Part shown: positions 42,743-50,997 of the stretch, piece after piece | Layout: every line of letters begins with the position of its first letter | Numbering within the stretch: position 1 is the first letter of the stretch | From: Streptosporangium saharense | GTDB taxonomy: Bacteria > Actinomycetota > Actinomycetes > Streptosporangiales > Streptosporangiaceae | DNA length: 64,000 nucleotides | Reading direction: 5' to 3' | Assembly (NCBI RefSeq): GCF_014203715.1 | Contig: NZ_JACHJP010000003.1 | Coordinates: 248,001-312,000, forward strand | Made by a program: the position numbers and the translations under genes | The notes under the pieces: model-generated | Told to the model about the DNA's origin: nothing | Seen by the model: only the letters and a program-made list of their open reading frames with translations | Databases searched by the model: none

Positions 42743-45283
42743 ATGACACCACAGCGACCGCGCTATGCGCCCATGCCCGAGAAACCCTCTCTCGACGGGC
42801 TGGAAGCCGTATGGTCGGGCCGCTGGGAGGCCGAGGGCACCTACCGTTTCGACAGAACGCGCACCCGCCCCGAGATCTACTCCATCGACACCCCGCCGCC
42901 GACCGTCTCCGGCTCCCTGCACGTCGGGCACGTCTTCTCCTACACCCACACCGACACGATCGCCCGCTTCCAGCGCATGCGCGGGCGGGAGGTCTTCTAT
43001 CCCATGGGGTGGGACGACAACGGCCTGCCTACCGAGCGCAGGGTGCAGAACCACTTCGGGGTGCGCTGCGATCCCTCCGTCCCCTACGACCCGGCCTTCC
43101 AGCCCCCGGCCAAGCCGGACGCCAAGCGCCAGATCCCCATCTCCCGCGGCAACTTCATCGAGCTGTGCGAACGGCTCACCATCGAGGACGAGAAGGTCTT
43201 CGAGGAGCTGTGGCGCAGGCTCGGCCTGTCGGTCGACTGGTCGCTGACCTACGCGACCGTCGACGGCCTGGCCCGCGCCGCCTCCCAGCGCGCCTTCCTG
43301 CGCAACCTGGCCCGCGGCGAGGCCTACCTCTCCCAGGCTCCCACCCTGTGGGACGTGACGTTCCGTACGGCAGTCGCCCAGGCCGAGCTTGAGGACAGGC
43401 CGTGGCCCGGCGCCTTCCACCGCGTCGCCTTCACCCCCACCCAGGGAACGGGCGAACGCGTCTGGATCGAGACGACCAGGCCCGAGCTGCTGCCCGCCTG
43501 CGTCGCGCTGGTCGCCCACCCCGACGACGAGCGCTACCGCCCGCTGTTCGGCACCACGGTCACCACGCCGCTGTTCGGCGTCGAGGTGCCGGTGCTCGCC
43601 CACCGCCTCGCGGAGCCGGACAAGGGCTCGGGCATCGCCATGATCTGCACCTTCGGCGACGTCACCGACGTCGTCTGGTGGCGTGAGCTCGACCTGCCGA
43701 CCCGCGCCGTCCTCGGCAGGGACGGCAGGCTGCTGCCCGACGCGCCGCCCGGCGTGCCCGCGCAGCCGTACGGCGAGCTGGCGGGAAAGACCGTGCACGG
43801 CGCCCGCGAGCGGATCGTCGAGCTGCTGCGCGCCGGTGGCGACCTGGACGGCGAGCCCCGGAAGGTCACCCGCCCGGTGAAGTTCTACGAGAAGGGCGAC
43901 CGCCCCCTGGAGATCGTCACCACCCGGCAGTGGTACATCCGCAACGGAGGCCGGGACCGGGAGCTCAGGAAGGCGCTGCTCGCCCGGGGCGCCGAGCTGT
44001 CCTGGCACCCGCCGCACATGAAGGTCCGCTACGACAACTGGGTCGAGGGCCTGTCCGGCGACTGGCTGATCTCCCGGCAGCGCTTCTTCGGCGTGCCGAT
44101 CCCGCTGTGGTACCCGCTGGACGAGACGGGGGAGCCCGACCTCTCCTCGCCGATCGCCCCCGACGAGTCGGCGCTGCCGATGGACCCCGCCTCCGACGTG
44201 CCGCCCGGCTACACCGAGGACCAGCGCGGCAGGCCCGGCGGCTTCGTCGGCGACCCGGACGTCATGGACACCTGGGCGACCTCCTCGCTCACCCCGCAGA
44301 TCGCGGGCGGCTGGGGCCGCGACGAGGACCTGTTCTCGCGGGTCTTCCCGATGGACCTGCGCCCCCAGGCCCACGAGATCATCCGCACCTGGCTGTTCTC
44401 GACCGTGGTCAGGGCGCACCTGGAGGAGGGCACCCTGCCCTGGCGCGACGTCGCGATCTCCGGGTGGATCCTCGACCCCGACCGCAAGAAGATGTCCAAG
44501 TCGGCGGGGAACGTGGTCACCCCGCTCGGCCTGCTCGAACAGTACGGCTCCGACGCCGTCCGCTACTGGGCCGCCTGCGGGCGTCCCGGCACGGACACCA
44601 CCTTCGACACCGGCCAGATCAAGATCGGCCGCAGGCTGGCAATCAAGATCCTGAACGCCTCCCGGTTCGTGCTGGGGCTCGGCGAGGACGGCGCCGAGAC
44701 CGGCGAGGTCACCGAGCCGATCGACCTGTCGATGCTGGCCAGGCTCGCCGAGGTGGTCGAGGAGGCCACGCGCGCCTTCGAGGACTACGACTACGCCCGC
44801 GCCCTCGAAAGGACCGAACGGTTCTTCTGGGAGTTCTGCGACGACTACCTGGAGCTGGTCAAGGTCAGGGCCTACGGGGAGGGCCCGGAGGCCGCCTCCG
44901 CGCACGCCGCGCTGCGCCGGGCGCTGGACGTCATGCTCAGGCTGTTCGCCCCCTTCCTGCCCTTCGTCACCGAGGAGGTCTGGTCCTGGTGGCGCGAGGG
45001 CTCGGTGCACCGCGCCCCCTGGCCGACGCCGTACGGCCTGGCCGAGCGGGCGGAGAAGAAGGACCTGCTCCCCACGGTGGCCGAGGTCCTCGGCCACGTC
45101 AGGAAGGCCAAGTCCGACGCCAGGCTGTCGATGCGCGCCGAGGTCGCCCGGCTGACCGTCACCGGAGGACCGGCCGCTCTGGTGCGTCAGGCGCAGGACG
45201 ACCTGTGCGCCGCGGGCGCCGTCGAGGAGTTCGTGCTCAGGGAGAGCGAGGGAGACCTGCTGGTCGAGGTCGCCCTCGCCTGA
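42743..45283 (+). CDS. valS: Valyl-tRNA synthetase
   Basis: Class I synthetase charging tRNA-Val. HIGH motif HVGH at residues 60-63 (PPPTVSGSLHVGHVFSYTH), editing-domain sequence in the middle (IETTRPELLPACVALVAHPDD), WFTSS-type region (MDTWATSSLTPQI) and KMSKS at 583-587 (KKMSKSAGNVV). The C-terminal anticodon-binding helical domain ends at 846 aa. This is shorter than the classical 950-aa form but matches the actinobacterial type that lacks the coiled-coil tail. SD-like GGAGG lies just before the ATG. Confidence 0.95.
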   Translation: MTPQRPRYAPMPEKPSLDGLEAVWSGRWEAEGTYRFDRTRTRPEIYSIDTPPPTVSGSLHVGHVFSYTHTDTIARFQRMRGREVFYPMGWDDNGLPTERRVQNHFGVRCDPSVPYDPAFQPPAKPDAKRQIPISRGNFIELCERLTIEDEKVFEELWRRLGLSVDWSLTYATVDGLARAASQRAFLRNLARGEAYLSQAPTLWDVTFRTAVAQAELEDRPWPGAFHRVAFTPTQGTGERVWIETTRPELLPACVALVAHPDDERYRPLFGTTVTTPLFGVEVPVLAHRLAEPDKGSGIAMICTFGDVTDVVWWRELDLPTRAVLGRDGRLLPDAPPGVPAQPYGELAGKTVHGARERIVELLRAGGDLDGEPRKVTRPVKFYEKGDRPLEIVTTRQWYIRNGGRDRELRKALLARGAELSWHPPHMKVRYDNWVEGLSGDWLISRQRFFGVPIPLWYPLDETGEPDLSSPIAPDESALPMDPASDVPPGYTEDQRGRPGGFVGDPDVMDTWATSSLTPQIAGGWGRDEDLFSRVFPMDLRPQAHEIIRTWLFSTVVRAHLEEGTLPWRDVAISGWILDPDRKKMSKSAGNVVTPLGLLEQYGSDAVRYWAACGRPGTDTTFDTGQIKIGRRLAIKILNASRFVLGLGEDGAETGEVTEPIDLSMLARLAEVVEEATRAFEDYDYARALERTERFFWEFCDDYLELVKVRAYGEGPEAASAHAALRRALDVMLRLFAPFLPFVTEEVWSWWREGSVHRAPWPTPYGLAERAEKKDLLPTVAEVLGHVRKAKSDARLSMRAEVARLTVTGGPAALVRQAQDDLCAAGAVEEFVLRESEGDLLVEVALA

Positions 45284-45355
45284 GGGGTGTTCCCTTTCCG
45301 TGCGGCGGATGGAAACAGCTGATTCGCTGCTGAGGCGGATCGGTGTCTGTTAGCG

Positions 45356-45510
45356 TCGCGGCGTTGGATACCGCCGGGCGGGCGGGAACGGGGCCGTAAG
45401 GCTCGAAAGCCTGTGGAGACCTGGTAAGACCGTTTCGGCGGCGCGGGTCGGTGAAGCAGGAAGCCACAGGGGTGCCGCGTCAGCGGTGCGGACTGAATCT
45501 TCGGTTCACG
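45356..45510 (+). pseudogene. Degenerate 3' end of an IS1341-type tnpB (omega-RNA-like tail)
   Basis: The segment GGAACGGGGCCGTAAGG ... GCCTGTGGAGACCTGGTAAG ... GTCGGTGAAGCAGGAAGCC is the conserved terminal region of actinobacterial TnpB genes. Its frame reads LDTAGRAGTGP, a stop, then GSKACGDLVRPFRRRGSVKQ, followed by EATGVPRQRCGLN, a standard TnpB tail. In TnpB elements this end also encodes the scaffold of the guide (omega) RNA. No TnpB nuclease domain or TnpA is present nearby. I infer a solo element end, either a scar or a retained RNA. Confidence 0.65.
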
Positions 45511-45576
45511 TCGGAGAGCGCGTCAACTCGACGACAGGGTGATCGCCCGGCCGCCCGAGGAGCGCTGATCCACACG

Positions 45577-45602
45577 CCGTGGGGCCCGCCGGGGCCCCAC
45601 GG
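45577..45602. terminator. GC hairpin, terminator-like
   Basis: CCGTGGGGCCC pairs with GGGCCCCACGG around a 4-nt loop, followed by TCTCCTTG. It lies before the AI-2E family gene and probably ends transcription from valS or the TnpB remnant. Confidence 0.6.
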
Positions 45603-45687
45603 TCTCCTTGCGGTCTTCGGGCCGCCGCTTTACGTGTCGGGCCGATAACCATGCGCGTCACAGGCCGTGGCATGACAGTCTGGAAGC

Positions 45688-46866
45688 GTGATCTCCGATC
45701 GGGAACGCCTGACGAACCTCGTGCCCCGCATTCTGCTGCGGGTGGCGACCTGGTGCCTGTGCCTGATCATCATCGGCTGGGCGGTCTTCTACTTCGCGCA
45801 GTTCATCGCGACGTTGCACATCGTGGTGCTGCCGCTGGCCGTCGCGTTACTGCTGACGGCGCTGCTGTTCCCGATGACGCGCAGGCTCAGATCGGTCGGC
45901 ATCCGGCCCATATACGCCACCTGGATCACGATGCTGGTGGCCTTCGGGGTGCTGGGCGGCACGGGCTGGTTCATCGGCCTGCGGGCCAACGACGAGTTCC
46001 CCGGCCTGGTCAACCAGGTGCGCGAGACCTCCAAGACCGTCGAGCAGTGGCTCTACACCGGCCCCCTGCACCTGCAGCCCAACCAGCTGACCTCCTGGAT
46101 CGACGAGATCACCGCCCAGATCACCGCGCAGCGCAACCAGATCACCCAGACCGTGCTCACCGGCGCCACGGTCGCCTTCGAGGTGCTCGCCTCCCTCGTG
46201 CTGCTGATGTTCGTCACCTTCTTCCTGCTCAAGGACGGCGACCGCATCTGGACCTGGTTCCTGAAGGGCTTCGGCTCCGCGGCTCCCCGGGTGGACAGGG
46301 CGGGCCGTACGGCCTGGGTGACCCTGTCGCACTACGTGCAGGGCACCGTGGCGGTCGCCGCCGTGCACGGCGTGATCATGGGCATCGTGCTCGCCGGGAT
46401 GGGCGTCCCGCTCTGGGCGCCACTCGCCGTGATGATCTTCCTGGCCAGCTTCATCCCGATCGTCGGCATCTTCTTCGCCGGAGGCGTCGCCACCCTGGTC
46501 ACCCTGGGGGCGAAGGGCCCGATCTACGCGCTGATCTTCCTCGGCGTCCTGATCGTCGAGCAGCAGTTGGAGAACCACGTCCTGCAGCCGCTGATCGTCG
46601 GCAGGGCGCTGAGCTTCCACCCGCTGGCGATCATCCTGGTGCTGGCCGTCGGCGGCATCCTGGCGGGCATCGCCGGGGCGGCGGTCGCGGTCCCGGTCGC
46701 CGCCGTCATCTATCGGGCGATCCCCGAGCTCATGGCCGATCCACCGATCGCCCTGCCTCCGGCGCCGGAGCACCCGCCACCCGGGGACGAGCCAGCGGAC
46801 GCCGGGACGGCGACGCAGGAGCCGGACTCCGCCGTGGATGAGGAGTCCGCCCAGCACAGGGGGTAA
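45688..46866 (+). CDS. AI-2E family transporter (PerM/YdiK-like), 392 aa
   Basis: Eight membrane segments with the family blocks LVTRLRSVGIRP-like start (RRLRSVGIRPIYATWITML), FVTFFLLKDGDRIWTWF, YVQGTVAVAAVHGVIMG, FLASFIPIVGIFFAGGVATLV and VEQQLENHVLQPLIVGRAL. The C-terminus adds 45 polar residues rich in Pro/Glu. Members range from Na+/H+ antiporters to putative autoinducer exporters, so the substrate is uncertain. GTG start without obvious ribosome-binding site. Confidence 0.85.
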   Translation: MISDRERLTNLVPRILLRVATWCLCLIIIGWAVFYFAQFIATLHIVVLPLAVALLLTALLFPMTRRLRSVGIRPIYATWITMLVAFGVLGGTGWFIGLRANDEFPGLVNQVRETSKTVEQWLYTGPLHLQPNQLTSWIDEITAQITAQRNQITQTVLTGATVAFEVLASLVLLMFVTFFLLKDGDRIWTWFLKGFGSAAPRVDRAGRTAWVTLSHYVQGTVAVAAVHGVIMGIVLAGMGVPLWAPLAVMIFLASFIPIVGIFFAGGVATLVTLGAKGPIYALIFLGVLIVEQQLENHVLQPLIVGRALSFHPLAIILVLAVGGILAGIAGAAVAVPVAAVIYRAIPELMADPPIALPPAPEHPPPGDEPADAGTATQEPDSAVDEESAQHRG

Positions 46867-47155
46867 CGTTCTCCTCCGTGACCCGTTCCACCCCGTGCCC
46901 GGTTCCCGCACGCGGCGGCCCGCTTTTCCCGGTGTGCGCCCGGCGCGCTTCCGATGCGGCTCCGAAGGCGTACGGTGAGGCTGAGGGACGTCGCGGCCGT
47001 CGGTACGGCCCGGCCGCCACGCGTGCCGTCGCGTCCCGCATCGGCGAAGACGCCGGCGCGCCCCCGGAAGAGCACGCCGGTGAGAACAGGGAGCGCTCCG
47101 CCCGCGCCGAAGGCCGGGCGGCGACCGACGAGCACCACGATGACGAGGGGAACCC

Positions 47156-47599
47156 GTGACCGGCAAAGTCGAGGTGTTGATCCACCGGCTCGACACCGAC
47201 CTGCCCATGCCTTCGTACGCCCACCCCGGTGACGCGGGAGCCGATCTGCGCGCCGTCGAGGACGTCGAGCTGCTCCCGGGAGAGCGGGCCACGGTCGGCA
47301 CCGGCGTGGCGATCGCCCTGCCCGACGGATACGCCGCGTTCGTCCATCCGCGCTCGGGCCTGGCCGCCCGGCACGGCGTGACGCTCGTGAACGCGCCCGG
47401 CACCGTGGACGCGGGCTACCGGGGCGAGATCAGGGTGACCCTGATCAACACCGACACCAAGGAGGCCGTACGGCTGCGCAGGGGAGACCGCATCGCGCAG
47501 CTCGTCGTCCAGCGGGTGGAGAAGGCGGTGTTCTACGAGGTGGACCGGCTGCCCGGCTCGGCGCGGGGCGCCGACGGGTTCGGGTCCACCGGACGCTGA
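47156..47599 (+). CDS. dut: dUTP diphosphatase
   Basis: Hydrolyses dUTP to dUMP and PPi, keeping uracil out of DNA. The five trimeric dUTPase motifs are present: PGDAGADLRA, HPRSGLAARHG, VNAPGTVDAGYRGE, RGDRIAQLVVQ and GADGFGSTG. 147 aa, normal length. GTG start with GAGGGG at 5 nt. It heads the conserved block DUF3710, OB-fold, DUF3159. Confidence 0.97.
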   Translation: MTGKVEVLIHRLDTDLPMPSYAHPGDAGADLRAVEDVELLPGERATVGTGVAIALPDGYAAFVHPRSGLAARHGVTLVNAPGTVDAGYRGEIRVTLINTDTKEAVRLRRGDRIAQLVVQRVEKAVFYEVDRLPGSARGADGFGSTGR

Positions 47600-47656
47600 T
47601 GCGGGACGGGGCCCGGATGGCGAGCCTCCAGTGAACGTTCGAGGAGCGTGAGGAAA

Positions 47657-48349
47657 GTGTTCAGAAGGAGCCGTCGCGAGGAGCCCCCGGCCCTCGCAGA
47701 GGAAGTCGAGCAGACCGAGGAGCGCGGCGAGGAGCCGCGGACGCGGCCCTCGGGGCCGTGGGACTCGGCCGAGCCGTACCCGGAGCGGGAGAGGGTTGAC
47801 CTCGGCGGGCTGCGCCTGCCGGTCGACTCCGGCTTCGAGGTGCAGCTCAACCTGGCCGGTGAGCAGATCGTCGGCGCGGTCGTCATGGTCGAGGACAGCG
47901 CCCTGCAGGTGCACGCGTTCGCCGCGCCCAGGCGCAGCGGGATCTGGGACGAGGTCCGTTCCGACCTCGCCGAGGGCGTGCGCTCCGCGGGCGGCACGGT
48001 CGAGCAGCGCGAGGGGCCGTTCGGGCCCGAGCTGGCCGCGCGCATCCCCGCCGAGGGGGCGAACGAGCCCCAGCCGGTGCGCTACATCGGCGTCGACGGG
48101 CCGCGCTGGTTCCTGCGCGCGGTGATCAGCGGCCGCGCCGTGGTCGACGAGGACGTCGCCGCGATCCTGGAGGGGGTCGTCCGCGACATCGTCGTGGTCC
48201 GCGGTGACGAGCCGATGGCCCCGAAGGAGTCGATCGAGCTGCGGCTTCCTCCCGAGGCCAGGCAGGCCGCGGAACGGCAGGAGGCCGACCCCGAGGTGCC
48301 CGACCTCAACCCCTTCGAACGCGGTCCCGAGATCGCCGAACTCCGCTGA
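47657..48349 (+). CDS. DUF3710 domain protein, 230 aa
   Basis: The basic N-terminus FRRSRREEPP and the core RVDLGGLRLPVDSGFEVQLN, VVMVEDSALQVHAFAAPR, SGIWDEVRSDLAEGVRSAGG and YIGVDGPRWFLRAVISGRA match the actinobacterial family that follows dut (Rv2696c type). Function unknown. GTG 47657 is preferred because GAGG lies at proper distance and yields the family-typical FRR start. GTG 47648 would crowd the ribosome-binding site. Confidence 0.9.
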   Translation: MFRRSRREEPPALAEEVEQTEERGEEPRTRPSGPWDSAEPYPERERVDLGGLRLPVDSGFEVQLNLAGEQIVGAVVMVEDSALQVHAFAAPRRSGIWDEVRSDLAEGVRSAGGTVEQREGPFGPELAARIPAEGANEPQPVRYIGVDGPRWFLRAVISGRAVVDEDVAAILEGVVRDIVVVRGDEPMAPKESIELRLPPEARQAAERQEADPEVPDLNPFERGPEIAELR

Positions 48350-48397
48350 CATGAGGGATCGCGTACGCTGATTCAACACGTATGCGAAGGAGAGGTC

Positions 48398-48790
48398 GTG
48401 GGTTCTCAGGAACCGCATAAACAGCGCGGATTTCGGGGCTTCTTCCGTCGCCTGACGACGAGCCAGGCGGAGCTGGAGGCCGACGAGCTCCAGCAGGACC
48501 TCGATCGCCACGGCGCGACACCGATCGTCTCGTGTGGCGGGCGACGCAGATTCTGCGTAACCGGTACGCTACGTACGGTCACGTTGCGCCCCCGGGGTGG
48601 CGCGCCCGCCCTTGAGGCGGAGCTCTACGACGGCTCCGACGTGATCGACCTGGTCTGGCTCGGTCGCAGGAAGATCGCGGGCATCGAGCCGGGCAGAATG
48701 GTGCTCGCCGAGGGGCTGGTCAGCCTCCAGGACGGGCGCAAGGTGATGTTCAATCCCAAGTACGAGCTGCGCCCGGCGGGCGGTGCGTGA
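48398..48790 (+). CDS. OB-fold nucleic-acid-binding protein, 130 aa
   Basis: A basic start (GFRGFFRRLTTSQAELEADEL) precedes an OB-fold strand set (RRRFCVTGTLRTVTLRPRGG, ALEAELYDGSDVIDLVWLGRR, AGIEPGRMVLAEGLVS, RKVMFNPKYELRP). It matches the tRNA_anti/OB-fold protein always found after DUF3710. Partner or ligand unknown. GTG start with GAAGGAG upstream. The stop overlaps the next start (GTGA), so the DUF3159 gene is coupled. Confidence 0.9.
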   Translation: MGSQEPHKQRGFRGFFRRLTTSQAELEADELQQDLDRHGATPIVSCGGRRRFCVTGTLRTVTLRPRGGAPALEAELYDGSDVIDLVWLGRRKIAGIEPGRMVLAEGLVSLQDGRKVMFNPKYELRPAGGA

Positions 48791-49485
48791 GTGAAGACGA
48801 CCACGGAGCGGTGAGCGAGAAGATGAGCACCACCGAGGAGAACGCGGCGCACGTCACCGTCGAGGCGGCGATGCGCGGGCAACTCGCCAAGGCCTTCGGC
48901 GGCGTGCGGGGCACCATCGAGGCCGCCGTGCCCACGATCGTCTTCACGGTGATGTGGATCACCATCTCCGACCTGAGGACGTCGCTGATCGTCAGCGTCG
49001 CCACCTCGGTGGTCCTGCTGGTGGTGCGCGTGCTGCAGCGCTCGACGCCGCAGTTCGTGCTCAACAGCCTGTTCGGCATCGCCATCGGCGCGTTCTTCGC
49101 CTCCCGGACGGGTGAGGCGAAGGACGTCTTCCTGCCCGGCATCCTCTACAACGCGGGCTACGCGGTGGCGATGCTGATCTCGATCGTGGTCCGCTGGCCG
49201 GTGGTCGGCTTCCTGATCGGATCCGTCACCGGCGACCCGACCGCCTGGCGCTCCGACCCGGCCGTGGTGCGGCTGTGCTCCAAGCTGACCTGGCTGCTGA
49301 TGATCCCCTGCGTGGTCCGGGTGGCCGTGCAGCTGCCCGTCTACCTCATCGGGGGGAACGACGCGGTCGCCGAGCTCGGCATCCTGAAGATCGTGATGGG
49401 CTGGCCGCTGCAGGTCGCGGGCCTGGCCGCCATGGTGTGGCTGCTGACGAAGGGCAGGACCCCGGTCAGACCCGCCTCCCCGTGA
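48787..49485 (+). CDS. DUF3159 membrane protein, 232 aa
   Basis: Five to six hydrophobic segments (AAVPTIVFTVMWITISDL, SLIVSVATSVVLLVVRVLQ, NAGYAVAMLISIVVRWPVVG) with the DUF3159 blocks RSTPQFVLNSLFGIAIGAFF, AKDVFLPGILYNAGYA and GDPTAWRSDPAVVRL. Function unknown; conserved with dut and the OB-fold gene across actinobacteria. It ends at a strong bidirectional terminator shared with ceoC. Confidence 0.92.
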   Translation: MSEDDHGAVSEKMSTTEENAAHVTVEAAMRGQLAKAFGGVRGTIEAAVPTIVFTVMWITISDLRTSLIVSVATSVVLLVVRVLQRSTPQFVLNSLFGIAIGAFFASRTGEAKDVFLPGILYNAGYAVAMLISIVVRWPVVGFLIGSVTGDPTAWRSDPAVVRLCSKLTWLLMIPCVVRVAVQLPVYLIGGNDAVAELGILKIVMGWPLQVAGLAAMVWLLTKGRTPVRPASP

Positions 49486-49496
49486 CCTTCACAAGA

Positions 49497-49531
49497 ACGG
49501 TCCCGTACGGCCTAGCCGTACGGGACCGTTT
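49497..49531. terminator. Bidirectional terminator between the DUF3159 and ceoC genes
   Basis: AACGGTCCCGTACGGC and its exact complement form a 16-bp stem with loop CTA. T-rich sequence follows on both sides. Confidence 0.9.
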
Positions 49532-49545
49532 CGTTTGTGCGGGGG

Positions 49546-50217
49546 TCAGGCGGGGCGGTTGTGCGGGGAGAGCAGCCTGCCCAGCTCCTCCTCGACCTCC
49601 TGGCTGGCCACGAACATCAGCTCGTCACCGGCCTCAAGGGGGTCGTCCGCGCTGGGCACCAGCACCCGGCCCTCGCGCAGGATCGCCACCAGCGCGGTGT
49701 CGGCGGGCCAGGGCACCGAACCCGCCCGGTGGCCGACGACCGGCGCGTCCTCGGGGAGGGTGAGCTCGACCAGGTTGGCCTGGCCCTGACGGAAGGTCAT
49801 CAGGCGGACCAGGTCGCCGACGCTCACCGCCTCCTCGACCAGGGCGCTCAGCAGCCTCGGGGTCGAGACGGCCACGTCCACGCCCCACGACTCGTTGAAC
49901 AGCCACTCGTTCTTGGGGTGGTTGATCCTGGCCACCACGCGTGGCACGCCGTACTCGGTCTTGGCGAGCAGGGAGACGACGAGGTTGACCTTGTCGTCAC
50001 CGCTGGCGGCGACGACCACGTGACAGTCGGCCAGGCCCGCCTCGTCGAGGGAGGAGATCTCGCAGGCGTCGGCGAGCAGCCACTCCGCCCTCGGCACGGT
50101 GTCGATCTTGATGGCCTTGGGGTCGATGTCGATGAGCAGGACCTCGTGGCCGTTCTCCAGGAGCTCGGCGGCGATGGACCGTCCGACGGCTCCGGCGCCC
50201 GCGATGGTGACGCGCAT
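49546..50217 (-). CDS. ceoC: TrkA-family potassium uptake regulator (CeoC type)
   Basis: RCK/KTN Rossmann domain (MRVTIAGAGAVGRSIAAELL, LLIDIDP acidic NAD(H) site, VVVAASGDDKVNLVVSLLAK) and TrkA_C domain (VGHRAGSVPWPADTALVAIL, DPLEAGDELMFVAS). It gates a potassium or related transporter in response to nucleotides. 223 aa. Start ATG at 50217 touches the ceoB stop, so the two regulators are coupled. They probably act on the neighbouring APC permease, as in mycobacteria. Confidence 0.9.
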   Translation of the reverse strand: MRVTIAGAGAVGRSIAAELLENGHEVLLIDIDPKAIKIDTVPRAEWLLADACEISSLDEAGLADCHVVVAASGDDKVNLVVSLLAKTEYGVPRVVARINHPKNEWLFNESWGVDVAVSTPRLLSALVEEAVSVGDLVRLMTFRQGQANLVELTLPEDAPVVGHRAGSVPWPADTALVAILREGRVLVPSADDPLEAGDELMFVASQEVEEELGRLLSPHNRPA

Positions 50218-50882
50218 CAGTGGCTCCCCTCGGGAGGGCCGGAGAGCACCTTGTTGATGCGCTCCATGTCGTTCTCGGCCGCCATGACGTGCAGGATGTC
50301 GCCCTCCTGCACCACCGAGTCGTTCTTGGGCAGCAGGGTCTCGCCCATCCGGTTGACGAACGCGACGCGGGTGCCCGCTGCCTCCTCAAGGTCCTTGCTC
50401 CTGGTGCCGATCCAGGCGGGGTGGTAGGCCACCTCGGCCAGCACGACGGAGCCGGTGGGGTCACGCCAGAGCGGCTCGGCGCCCTCGGGCAGGACACGGC
50501 GCAGGATCTGGTCGGCGGTCCAGCGCACCGTGGCGACGGTGGGGATGCCGAGACGCTGATAGACCTCGGCGCGCCGGGGGTCGTAGATGCGGGCGACGAC
50601 GTTGTCCACGCCGAAGGTCTCACGGGCGACCCTGGCGGAGATGATGTTGGAGTTGTCGCCGCTGCTGACCGCGACGTAGGCGCTGGCCGAGCCGATGCCC
50701 GCCTCCTCCAGCACGTCACGGTCGAAGCCGATGCCGGTTACCCGGCGGCCGCGGAAACCGGCCCGCAGCCTGCGGAAGGCCTGCGGGTCCCGGTCGATGA
50801 TCGCGACCGAGTGGCCGCTGTCCTCAAGGATGTGCGCCAGGGTCGATCCGACCCGGCCACATCCCATGATCACGATATGCAT
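50217..50882 (-). CDS. ceoB: TrkA-family potassium uptake regulator (CeoB type)
   Basis: RCK domain MHIVIMGCGRVGSTLAHILEDSG, VAIIDRDP, AYVAVSSGDNSNIISARVARE and ARIYDPRRAEVYQRLGIP, followed by a TrkA_C part (LEEAAGTRVAFVNRMGE, VVQEGDILHVMAAEND). First gene of the pair, divergent from the APC permease with about 115 bp between, so they probably share a control region. Rv2691/Rv2692 show the same arrangement. Confidence 0.9.
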   Translation of the reverse strand: MHIVIMGCGRVGSTLAHILEDSGHSVAIIDRDPQAFRRLRAGFRGRRVTGIGFDRDVLEEAGIGSASAYVAVSSGDNSNIISARVARETFGVDNVVARIYDPRRAEVYQRLGIPTVATVRWTADQILRRVLPEGAEPLWRDPTGSVVLAEVAYHPAWIGTRSKDLEEAAGTRVAFVNRMGETLLPKNDSVVQEGDILHVMAAENDMERINKVLSGPPEGSH

Positions 50883-50983
50883 GCTCCCCCGCCGCTCAGA
50901 TTGAGGCGGATCTTGTTCATCCGTACCTAGTCAGTATGGCCCGGTTCGGGAGTGCCGCGTCAGTGGGACGGATGGATGGGGAC

Positions 50984-50989
50984 TAGCAT
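50984..50989 (+). promoter_or_regulatory. -10 box for a leaderless transcript
   Basis: TAGCAT lies 8 nt before GTG 50998 and no Shine-Dalgarno is present. Confidence 0.45.
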
Positions 50990-50997
50990 CGGCAGAC

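Noticed and set aside
46878..47159. 93-aa frame before dut
   Set aside because: It begins with GTG and ends overlapping dut, but has no ribosome-binding site and an arginine/alanine-rich sequence without fold. Also checked for a DUF3093 gene on either strand; none seen.
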